Part shown: positions 41,962-52,169 of the stretch, in pieces
Layout of the letters: every line of letters begins with the position of its first letter
Numbering within the stretch: the first letter of the stretch is position 1
DNA from: Wyeomyia smithii
Lineage: Eukaryota; Arthropoda; Insecta; Diptera; Culicidae
Assembly (NCBI RefSeq): GCF_029784165.1
Contig: NC_073696.1
Coordinates: 3,844,001 to 3,908,000, forward strand
DNA: 64,000 bases
Reading direction: 5' to 3'
Notes under the pieces: generated by a model
What the model was told of the DNA's origin: nothing
Databases searched by the model: none
Seen by the model: the letters and a program-made list of their open reading frames with translations, nothing else
Made by a program: the position numbers and the translations under genes

Positions 41962-44580
41962 GTCCGGCAATGAAATTGTTTCTGCAGAATTGTTTCTGCA
42001 TTCCCTAATGTTACCCTTTTGTGCTTTTGTAAATCTTAAATATCTCTAGAATGTACTGAGTCACAACCTAATATTTATCCATTTTATGTTTTACAAAATC
42101 AAAAATCAGACATAATATTATCAATAGCTGCAGCACGATCTCAACAAATAATTACATAAACTAACAGATAAACAAACATAACTAACACATAAACCAGCAG
42201 ATTAGAAGAGGTAATGCAGTGAAAGTAAGGTACATTCCGATTTTTAAAGTCGTACGTTAAATTAAATTGAACGTTACACACGAACACAGATGTAACAAAC
42301 AACTTCAAGAAATTCACTCAAAGAATATCATCGAATGTTATTCCTAATGCATTTTAAGAAGAATTAAATATAATTGCAAAAAACATCGCAAAAAAATTGT
42401 CATGCGTTGCAAATATGAAAAAATAACAAATGAACAAATTCGATGATTCCAATATCGACAAATATCAGACTCAAAATTCAAATTTAAATTTAAACTTAGT
42501 AAGGAATTTTGAATAAATGAAGAAACAGTAAAAAACTGAGAGACATTTGTTTAAATAGACCGAAAACCTATAATAAATAAACATTTTTTGCTGCTTTCGA
42601 TTCATAATGGATAAGGCGCTATTCAGTTACGAATGGAGATTTGGGTCGAACATCAATCACCCGTGCTGAGAGTGAACTCTTGTTGAAAATCCTTCACTAT
42701 CTATCTTGCTATGATTAATCATGCAGCGCCTCCTTCAATCTGCCAACTGTAACATCTTTCAAACAAAACAGTAGCTTGTTTTTGCGCCAATCTGTCTAGC
42801 AGCCTACTGGTTGAGTACCCAAATGAACATCATTACCACAGCATCTCACGCAATTCACCACCGGTCGCCTGACTGATCATCAATATAAATTGAAAGCTAT
42901 TTCGCATTCATCGCTTCATTCGAAGCGCATCAGTTGGCGGGTTTACACCTTTTCGTGTCTCAGTGATGATTAGCGGTTTCAATCCCATTGCGTGCAACGG
43001 ATAAGTCGAATGGGTATCTAATTATCTTCTGCTATTGAATATCCGGTCGTGAGTGATTGATCTGCTGAAAACTCCATCAATTGAAGAGTGTAAGATGATT
43101 ATGCATAATTAACGGAAGCCGATCGTGCTAAAGGTGCAAGTGCAGACAGAATATGTGATTGTTCGCGTGCATTGGCCCAGAGCTAACTATAAAGAACGTA
43201 GTGTTTATTATGGAAACAATGATGACTCGATTTTATTGAACGTGTGCGGCTTTCACAAAAACCCGGCATTGTCACTAGACTGTGGGCGCCTAGCTTAGAA
43301 TGGGAGAAAAAGGGATGGCAGAGCGTGCGATGCCTGCTAAAATCAGAGAATGTAGAATGCATGCTGCATACAGATAGCGGCACATAAATGCCTGGAAACC
43401 GTAAACCGAACAAGCATTAAAAGAAACTGCACCGCAATGCGGATGTAACAATTACTAACAGTTGCCTCCAGGATCTTGTTTAACTGTCAAAGTTTATCTG
43501 GGCGGGCAAACTGGTCATACGGGTTTTTAATGTCAAGTCGGCTGTCTCTTTCTCTATAGAGACAATAGGACTTCATACTATTTATTGATTTATTTTATCG
43601 TAATGACTACCTTATGATCAATTATTATTTGGAATAAAATTGTAACAGTAGAACACCCTGGATTCGATCGTGATATTTATATACTTTGCGATTATCGCTA
43701 TCATCTATTCGTAACATCGATGAGTGAGTAAGAGATGAACCCTTTACAACACATGTCGTAAATTCGCCTGGTGCACTTTTTCTTTACTCTAAGCCAAGCA
43801 AGTTTTCTTTAAAATCGTCTACGAAATAGTTGAAATTACGAACACCGGTTGCGTCACTCTTTCGGCGCCGTTAACACAAATTCACACGTGGTAGTTTACT
43901 GGGCTGTAAATTGACGCATATGTACCCATACATACAGCTGACCCGATGTTGTTAGCAAAAAAACGTGACCGTTAACTTCCAAACGTATAGTGTTAACGTC
44001 ATCATCTTATCATTTTTTCTTTGCATCTCTTCATATACCTACTTCTCCAATTACAAGATCGATCCAAACAGAACGAACGTTCAATTACGCCGGCTGCCGG
44101 TCTGAACGCGACCTTGACTTATTAGAACAGGCAGTTCCGCAAAGCAAAACTCTCTTGTTTTGTTTACTAGAGACGCGCAGCGATCCACATTTTGTTGAAT
44201 CGATTATTGCATGGTATTGCATGTTTCATTGCACCAATACACCTTCAGGACACGTGCCTAAAAAGATAAACCTGACGAGAAAATTCTCATTAGTACATTC
44301 TCAGTTGCAGGGTACCACTTATTAGCAACCGGCATAACTTACGCTAGCGAAGCATCGAACGGGAAATTAGCGTACTACCAACCAATGAAGGCATCTCGCT
44401 TCAAAATATTGTTGATAGATTATGATCAATGCATAGACTGTAAACAAAACAAGCCAAGCAAATATTATCTTGGAATTCCAATCGGTTTGCATGTTTCTCG
44501 GTTCTAAATATACGAAAATAGAGCGCACTACTCATAGACAGGAAAGAATTTAAAGGGCTATAATTAAATCATCAAGAAAT
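41962..44580. other. AT-rich DNA without recognised TEs, possible host intergenic or promoter sequence
   Basis: No TE protein, tandem repeat or inverted repeat stands out across 2.6 kb, unlike the rest of the window. None of the open frames carry a motif I know. It lies upstream of the candidate exon at 44582. Confidence 0.35.
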
Positions 44581-44581
44581 C

Positions 44582-44849
44582 ATGCCGCATTGTCTAACGA
44601 CTGAAACAACGGAAGCATTAGTTCAGAAAAATAAGTGTCAGAAAACTTGCGCTAGACATGCACCCTTGGAGAATGCTAGTCGGCGACAACCCCGGCGAAG
44701 ATGTTGCTGTATTCGATCGTCGACAAATCGGGCGCTCCTGGATCTGCCGCGGTATCGTGTTTCTGCTAAAGTAACGCCACGACTAAGCAGTAATGTTTTT
44801 CTTTTAATCACGGCTGCGGCAGCGACCGTTATAACTGCTTTTGCAACAG
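44582..44849 (+). CDS. Candidate first coding exon of a host membrane or secreted protein
   Basis: An ATG at 44582 opens a frame of 89 codons plus one base that ends in CAG at 44849, followed by GTGAGT, a consensus splice donor. The predicted peptide is basic and cysteine-containing (for example RRQPRRRCCCIRSS) and ends with a hydrophobic stretch, VFLLITAAAATVITAFA, as in a signal anchor or transmembrane segment. Upstream DNA lacks obvious TEs. Against it: no family match that I recognise, no downstream exon visible in this window, and a short length. If real, the following 19 kb would be intron. Confidence 0.28.
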
Positions 44850-45630
44850 GTGAGTGTCTCATGGTTCATTTCATGATTGGTGAACCCAAATAAGAATATA
44901 GCATGTCATCGTGATAGAACAACTAGTTCATTGAAAATAACCACTGAAGACAACATGTGCTTGAACGCTTCATGAAGTTCGCAATAAAATTTAATCGCAT
45001 TGAAAAATATTTTGTTCAAAACGGTTATATACCTTTTTAATCGAGAAATATGAGGAAAGTTTGGAGTTTTTATAAAGTGTGTAGCAATTTTGTTACTACA
45101 ATAAACTTGTAATTTTCTATTAGTACAAAAACATTTATACAAAATAGCAATTATTACGATGGAGACTCAGAATGACACCTGGAAACATACAATTATTTTT
45201 GTAAAAATAACTGAATATTGACTGATTTCGCCTCGTAAAAATTATATTTTTATGTATTTTATTCGTGTGCCTACAAGTGGTTGGGTTTGGGGTAGCTCGC
45301 CTAAAACCGTTAAAAGGGTGGGTAGAATTCCTGAAAGAAAACTAAGGTCTATAACCGTGTTTTTTTTCCTATGAAAGCCATCGAATCGGGTATTTTTGTT
45401 CCAAAGTTCTCCCGCTTATATCGGCTGTCCAGAAGAAATCAAAGCAAAGTAAGTTCTTGCTTAGTTGAATGCCGGATGCCCAGCGGAAGTCGAGCAGAAG
45501 CCTGTTCGCACCTATACAAATTCCCATTCGGAACAGTCAGACTGTTTGTGAAAACCGAGAAAACAAAGCAAAAATATTGCTCTCTTTTTTTCTCACACAA
45601 AATTATCCGCAATGCACGACAGTTAGGATA
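44850..45630. other. Non-coding stretch, nothing recognised
   Basis: AT-rich sequence with no repeat or protein motif that I could support. It ends at the GAAGGA-type tail of the RTE-like LINE. Confidence 0.3.
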
Positions 45631-45633
45631 GAT

Positions 45634-48600
45634 CCTTCCTTCCTTCCTTCAGCAGCCTAGAGCCGTGGTGGCTCGTGCCGTATCAAGAATTTTCCTCCAT
45701 TCTACTCAGTCCTGGGCTACTCGTCGCCAATTTCCTAGACGTCTCGATATTCGCAGATCCGCTTCAACCTGGTCAAGCCATCTAGCACGTTGGGCCCCTC
45801 TATTCCTGGTGCCGGTGGGGTCCTTGAAGAGAACCGATTTTACCGCGCTGTCATCCTCACGACATGCCCGGCCCATCGTTGCCTCCCGACCTTCGTCAGG
45901 TGTGCAATGGGAATCTCTTCAAGTAGTGTCTGTAGCTCGTGGTTCATACGCCTACGCCACTCTCCGCTTTCGGTTTGTACTCCACCGAATATTGTCCGCA
46001 ACACTTTCCGTTCAAATACGGCCAGTGTGCATATGTCCTCTGTGATCAGCGTCACGGTTTCAAGTCCATAGAGAACTACGGGTCTAATTAGGGTTTTGTA
46101 CATCGTCAGTTTCGTGCGGCGGCGTATGCTCCTGGATCGAAGCGTCCTGCGAAGGGCAAAGTAGGCTCGATTTCCAGCTTGAATACGTCGTTGGACCTCC
46201 TTACTTGTGTTATTGTCGGCGGTTACCAGAGATCCCAAGTATACGAACTCCTCTACCACTTCGAGTTCGTCGCCGTCCATGACCACCGTCCGTGGGAGGC
46301 GAATGTTAGTTTCTTTCGAGCCTCTTTCTATCATATACTTGGTTTTCGACGCATTTATTTCTAGTCCAACTTTTCTAGCTTCCACTTTTAGTCTGGCGTA
46401 GATAGCCTCCGCCGTCGCTGAGTTTCTTGTAATAATGTCCAGGTCGTCTGCGAAGGCTATGAGTTGACTACTTTTGCTGAAAATCGTGCCTCTCGTTTCG
46501 ATGCCCGCCCGTCGGATTACACCCTCAAGGGCAATGTTTAACAGTGTGCAGGATAATCCATCCTTGTCATCCTTATCTCAACCCTCTGCGCGCTTCGAAG
46601 GGGTTCGAGAGTGTCCCCGACACGCACTCGTAACACATCACTCGGTCTAAGGTAGCTTTGATAAGTCGTGTTAGTTTATCCGGAAAACCGTAGTCGTGCA
46701 TTGTTTGCCATAGCTGGTCTCGATCGACTGTATCATACGCTGCCTTGAAGTCCACGAAAACATGATGTGTGGGCACGTTGTACTCCAGGCATTTCTGAAG
46801 TATCTGCCGGAGAGTGAAAATTTGATCCGTAGTAGCGCGTGCTTGTGTGAAGCCCGCTTGATTCTGCTCTACGACTTCTTTCGCTGAAGGAGATAGACGG
46901 CGGAGTAGGATCTGGGAGAGGACTTTGTAGGCAGCGTTGATCAGCGTAATGCCGCGGTAGTTGCTGCATTGTAGCCGATCGCCTTTTTTATAGATGGGGC
47001 ATACAACTCCTTCCATCCATTCCTCCGGTAGTCTATCTTCCTCCCAAATCCTAGAGATTACCAAGTGGAGTGCCATTGCTAGAGCCCCTTTTCCGTGTTT
47101 ATAGAGCTCTGCCGGGAGCCTGTCCTTGCCGGCGGCTCTGTTGTTCTTAAGTGACCCAATTACCCGTTCGATCTCCAGGATATCAGGAACTGGGACACTA
47201 CTGTCGTATGTAGGCACTCCAAGGATAACTTCCCTTCCGCCTCCTTCCGTTGCTACGCTATTGAGGTGCTCATCGAAGAACTGCTGCCACCTATCAACCA
47301 CCTCGCGCTCGCTTGTGATCAGGTTTCCCTCCACGTCCCTACACATATCTGGATTCGGTGTGTAGCCTTTACGGGATTGGTTCACTTTTTCAAAAAACTT
47401 GCGTGTATCGTTAGCCCGAAACAGTTGCTCCAGCTCTTTACGATCTCTGTCCTCCTGCTGGCGCTTCTTCCTCCGCAGAATCGTGGTCAACTCATTCCGT
47501 GCTCGTTGGTATTTGGCCGCGTTCCCTCTTGTGGCGATGCTTAGATAATTTTTTCAAGCTCTTTTCTTCCTCTCCATCGCTTGCTGGCATTCCCCGTCAA
47601 ACCAGTCATTTTGTCGGCTCGACGATACCACACCTAGTGCCGCGGATGCGGCCTCTTCAATGGCCGAGCGTAACTTCCCCCATCCATCGTCGAGAGTCGA
47701 AGCACATAGCTCTTCCGTGGAAGGTAGTGCCTCCTCAAGTATGCGCGCGTAGTTCTTTGCAGCCTGCGGGTCGGTCAACTGCTGGATGTTTGGCCGGGGA
47801 GTACGGTTCTGACGTGTGTGAAATACCGTGGATAGTTTTGAGCGCACATGTACTGCTACTAGGTGGTGGTCAGAGTCGATATCCGCACCCCGGAGGGAGC
47901 GTATGTTTGTAATGTTTGAGAAAAACCGGCCATCAATGAGAATGTGGTCAATTTGATTTGTTGTACGGTGGTCAGGTGATCTCCAGGTGGCTTTGTGGAT
48001 ATCTTTGCGTGGAAAGAAGGTGCTTCTAATCACTAGGCCTCGGGAACTGCAAAGTTGATGCATCGTTGGCCGTTGTCGTTCGTGTCGGTATGTAGGCTGT
48101 GAGGCCCTATCACCGGTCTATACATCGCTTCCCTACCAACCTGGGCGTTCATATCCCCGATGACGATTTTAATGTCCCGTGACGAACAGCCGTCGTATGT
48201 TGCCTCCAACTGCGCGTAGAACGATTCCTTCTCGTCGTCAGGTCTACCTTCGTGCGGGCAGTGCACGTTGATGATGCTGTAGTTGAAGAAACGACCTTTA
48301 ATCCTCAACAGACATATCCTCTCGTTGATCGCCTTCCAATTGATCACGCGATCCTGCATTCTGCCTATTACACAAAAGCCCGTTCCCAGCTCGTTGGTTG
48401 CTCCACCGCTCTGGTAGAACTGGGCCTTGCCTCCACGGACTTTCCACACTTTCTCACCTTTGCGACAGATCTCCTGCAGAGCCACGATGCTGAATTTGCG
48501 GGGTTCTAGCTGCTCGAGCAGCACCCTGTCTCCGCCCACAAAATTTAGCGACTTGCAGTTCCAGGTACCGAGTTTCCACTCTTGGTCCGTTTTTCGTTGC

Positions 48601-49130
48601 CTAGGTCCATACCGAATGTTCCGAGTTACATTTTCTTGAATGTTCGTAGTGTAATTGTTTAGGTAGGTTGCCTTACTAGGGCTACGCTACCGAGTCTCGT
48701 GATGGGGCTGCCATCTTGGGTGTAGCGTTCGAGACAACACGTTTCTTTATTCAGCCGCCCGCTGTTATGAGCCGCCTCTAACCTGGGAAATAGACGCTCA
48801 GAAAGGCTGAGCTTTCCTCCGAGGAAGTCAGCCCACCTCCCCCTTCCCTGTCAGCATACGACCAAGGTCCCACTACGGGTTGGTTACCATGATCTTCGCT
48901 TGGTTACTCGTATCCCGGCTGGTACCACGGGGAGGTAGGGATAGGAGTTGCTGGGCAGGATGCTATGGACCACAATGGGGTCTATTTTATGCCAACTAGT
49001 ACGGGTTGTACTGCAGGTACGCTCTGCCCAGCCGTTTACCAGCCACCAGGATAGATCGCAACTTGGATGCAATCCGGATCGAAAACCGTGAAATACCAAC
49101 GTTGTCCGATCGAGTTACCCTGGTATTACA
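45634..49130 (-). mobile_element. RTE-type LINE, near full length but decayed
   Basis: About 3.5 kb on the minus strand, the usual size for RTE elements. The 3' end is a GAAGGAAGGAAGGAAGGA tail (plus strand CCTTCC repeats at 45635-45655), a short-repeat tail typical of RTE. The 5' leader extends to about 49100-49130. No target duplication was identified. Coding sequence is present for endonuclease and reverse transcriptase but broken by several frameshifts and stops. Confidence 0.85.
45840..48600 (-). pseudogene. RTE-type endonuclease-reverse transcriptase, broken
   Basis: Segments in order on the minus strand: endonuclease N half (48033-48600) with LGTWNCKSL, VALQEICRKG, IINVHCPHEGR and KIVIGDMNAQVG; endonuclease C half (47554-48063) with FFPRKDIHKATWRSPD, NQIDHILID and SDHHLV; reverse transcriptase (46573-47490) with NRAAGKDRLPAELYKHG, NYRGITLINAAYKVLS, FVDFKAAYDTVDR and ARRGLR; FADDLDII near 46435-46460 in another frame; and the C-terminal region (45840-46385). 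There are frame changes near 48050 and 47540, and a short insertion with stops near 46570. The layout and wording fit the RTE clade, which includes JAM1 of Aedes. No ORF1 is expected for this clade. Confidence 0.88.
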
Positions 49131-49285
49131 GGTGACAATCCTTTCAACAACAATAAAATATTACTTCAGATTTTTTTCTCCTTTAGAAGATTTCGTGTTC
49201 GGTTGTATTGTGGTTCTGCAACTTGAAAAACAACAACAATAACAAACGTTCAAACAGTGAAATATCACCCGTGAATTACCTTATG
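49120..49285 (+). repeat. Dispersed repeat block, copy 2
   Basis: Second copy of the block at 515-665, in the same orientation. It adjoins the 5' limit of the RTE-type LINE. Confidence 0.55.
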
Positions 49286-49289
49286 CGAA

Positions 49290-50230
49290 TCGGCCAGTTT
49301 GGTGGTTATGTGGGAAACGCATTCGAAAAACTGTAAACTGATGTTCGGGTGAAATGTTTGTGAGGCCCTGTAAATGTAAATCTGTATTTAAAATCAAAAT
49401 TTTGTGTGAGTTCTGGCTTCTGTATCATTTCTGTATCGTGATCAAAAAATCTGTATAATACAGAAAAATCTGTTTACTTGGCAGCCCTGATTTTGACGCA
49501 AACTTGACGCATTACAAAAATAATTTCCACATGGCAGTGCGTGTGGTTGATCAAGGCGTGTGTGGAGCATAGAGCAATAGAGAAGGGTGATCGATATTGG
49601 TCTTTCCCAGTAGTTTAAATGGCCAAAACACCATGCCGGAGACATCGGAGATTGCGGGTTCGTGTCCCGTCTGGAAAAGGGGAATTTTTTCTAAGTCTAA
49701 ATCACATCCTCAGCCCGTGTTCATTTTTCGCATCCTCGAAAAATGTAAGCCCAAGTGAAAAAGTGGGATCCTTAATCTTCGATTTCGCTAGATCGAATTT
49801 GTTTGCAGTTCCAAGCGAAGTGACATTTTTGCAAGTTGCATTTTTCACGCGCGTGAAAAATTTAGCATTTTGTATAAGATTTTTACTTCGCTTGGAACAT
49901 TAAACAAGGCTTTACTAAGTAAACTTTGCGGAAAATCCAGGCAAATGATATCACTCCTTTTGAGTTTAATTGATCCAAGAGCGGACTTTTTGGAGCCAGT
50001 TTTTTCGGGGTAATATTTTTCTCATCCATCAGTAGTTGCGTAATAGCACTGTACAGCGCACAAACCGGATTAACAAAACTACAGTTTTAACAACAAAACT
50101 TGGAGTAATAAATTTCCAGAAAATTTAAAAGGTTTAAATCAAACGGACACGACACTGACGCTTTCTTATAAAAAAAATGAAAACGAAGGAAGAGAGAATG
50201 AACAAATATTTTCTTGTCATGATAACACAA
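49290..50230. other. Non-coding stretch with a tRNA-like segment and a hairpin
   Basis: Includes the tRNA-like piece at 49619-49690 and a pair of inverted words, GTTCCAAGCGAAGTG (49817-49831) and ACTTCGCTTGGAAC (near 49886-49899). No gene is evident. Confidence 0.4.
49619..49690 (+). repeat. tRNA-like fragment, possible SINE relic
   Basis: The segment holds GCGGGTTCGTGTCCCGT, which can form a T-arm and matches the pol III B box (GGTTCGANTCC) except at one position. Upstream sequence does not fold into a convincing D- and anticodon arm, so this is not called a tRNA gene. A decayed tRNA-derived SINE head is the likelier reading. Confidence 0.35.
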
Positions 50231-50234
50231 AATC

Positions 50235-50432
50235 CTGTATTACACTCTTTATTCAATGGTCGAATATTTGACCTTTTGACATAATGGTCAAATTTATTTA
50301 ACATCATGACTGTTGTTTGCCCGTGTTTCTCCCAGGTAAAAATTGGAGAGGGACAAACAATTATCTTTGACCAAATGTTCATCTGTCAAAAAGTGACAAA
50401 TATTTGACACCTGGTCAAAGAGTGTATTACAG
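50235..50432. mobile_element. MITE with 16-bp terminal inverted repeats
   Basis: Ends are CTGTATTACACTCTTT and, on the reverse complement of the right side, CTGTAATACACTCTTT. The interior repeats GTCAAATATTTGAC-like words. I could not find a clear target duplication. The superfamily is unassigned. Confidence 0.65.
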
Positions 50433-50438
50433 CCTTAA

Positions 50439-50578
50439 CCCTCTAGTGCCCAATGCCGCCATTTGGCGGGCTTCAGTCGAAGTTCCGAAAAGCTTTAATA
50501 AATACTTAAAAAGTGTTTATGATGGTTTATAATGATTTTATCGAAGTTCGTTTAGAAATTAATTTGGGCACTAGAGGG
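50439..50578. mobile_element. piggyBac-like MITE, 140 bp
   Basis: The perfect 19-bp inverted ends TTAACCCTCTAGTGCCCAA (50435-50453) and TTGGGCACTAGAGGGTTAA (50564-50582) resolve as a TTAA target duplication around CCCTCTAGTGCCCAA termini. TTAA duplication and a CCC start are the marks of piggyBac elements. No coding sequence. It lies two bases from the MITE ending at 50432. Confidence 0.85.
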
Positions 50579-50589
50579 TTAATGGTGGC

Positions 50590-52150
50590 TCTTTTTCACA
50601 TTCATGAAAAACAGTGAAATATCAGCAATGACTTACACACAGTTTTCCAGATATACTTTTTCTTGCATCTTGAAGTTCCTTGGAAATGCAGATCGTTCTA
50701 GTAAATATATAAACGTTATATAATATATAAAACATATCTTATTAGATTGTTGGGACAACTGGATGTTTGATATGGGATAATTCTAGTGTTCTTGTTCCGT
50801 TTCTCCGCTCCGCACACACTGCAAGGAAACAAACAAAGACATAACCAAGCTACCGGCACACTGACAACTTCAGGCATTGGTCGGATAAACTGAGAATGAA
50901 CGCGACGCGTTTCAAGAAATACACATTTATTAGTTTTGAAGTACACCATAGAGTGGTAAGAGTACTTATCCCAAGCAACAATTGAAACATAATAAAAAAA
51001 AAAATTATGATCATTTGTTGCACTAATGAAATACCGAGAATTTAAGAAACATGTTTTGTTACTACGATGAAATTGTAAAGAAACAAGCAACAACTAGAGT
51101 TGCATCGCTGCTTCAAAAAACTCTACACCAACAACGTCATTCGCGTGGTTGGATTTGTTTTTGAACGTGTAAACGGCATTTGAAAACCTAACCTTCACTG
51201 AATAGATCTAGTGGGTGGAGCATATAGGTTGCCAACGTGATGCTTGCGAGATACACAAAACAAACACAGAAAAATACTTTTAAAAGTTGCTGTCATGTTC
51301 TGAAGCCATGTAAAGGTAACTTTTGCTCGATCGTTCGCCTTATATTTGTTTTTGAGATGAGGTTATTCACTGCGTTGTAACTTTTGGGTACTTGGACTAG
51401 AACTGGTCCAAAAAGTGTGGGTCTCTAAAAGAAAATGAGATAAATTGCTTTGAATTTCATTATCACGCTGAGGTGCTGAAGCAAAATTTAAAACTGAGTC
51501 ATAAACTTGCAAGTGTTTCTACAGCAAATAACGTAAACAGTAAAAACGAGAAAAGTGAATAGAAATTGATAACTGGAGCTGAATCTTCATCAAATTCCTG
51601 GAAATAATCAAAGATAATCGCTATATAGACAATCTTTCACCATTCTGACCATTTGCCGTTTGACAATCTTACCACAACGCCATGTAGTTTCTATTGCGCC
51701 CTAGTTGCTGCTACGATGCATCTTCGTAGCTGAAACTTTACCATGCAGCATTCACCATGTTGTTATCAAATTCCATGCATAAGCTCATACACATTGCGGT
51801 TTCATTCTTGAAACTTGTGCTGAAACAACGGAAATGTTGCAATTGGCTCCACCTCCTGCACTTTTTTTGTCATTGTATAAGAAACTGAGATGTAGCTGCA
51901 ACTTAGTTTCACATAAAAATTTGTTGCTGTGATGCACAAAGTTTATAATCGAAACGAATGTTGCTGCTTGGGATGCGAAATGGGCTAGAAAAACATAAAT
52001 AGAGTGAAAAAAAAAATATTTTTGAGGAGTTGTTGATAGAGTCACTTTTCACTTTTTTTTTGTTTGTTAGGGAATTAGAATTACGTTGTCCATTGATGTG
52101 AACTTTTGTAATATATATCCCAGTCAATTGCTATACGTGTCCCCTTGCAA
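50590..52150. other. AT-rich non-coding stretch
   Basis: No TE protein, long repeat or supported gene. Minor poly(A)/poly(T) runs only (for example near 50995 and 52010). Confidence 0.3.
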
Positions 52151-52169
52151 AATACAATGACCACTATTG

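Noticed and set aside
50716..51093. 125-codon minus-strand frame
   Set aside because: AT-rich DNA, no motif, no splice or promoter support.
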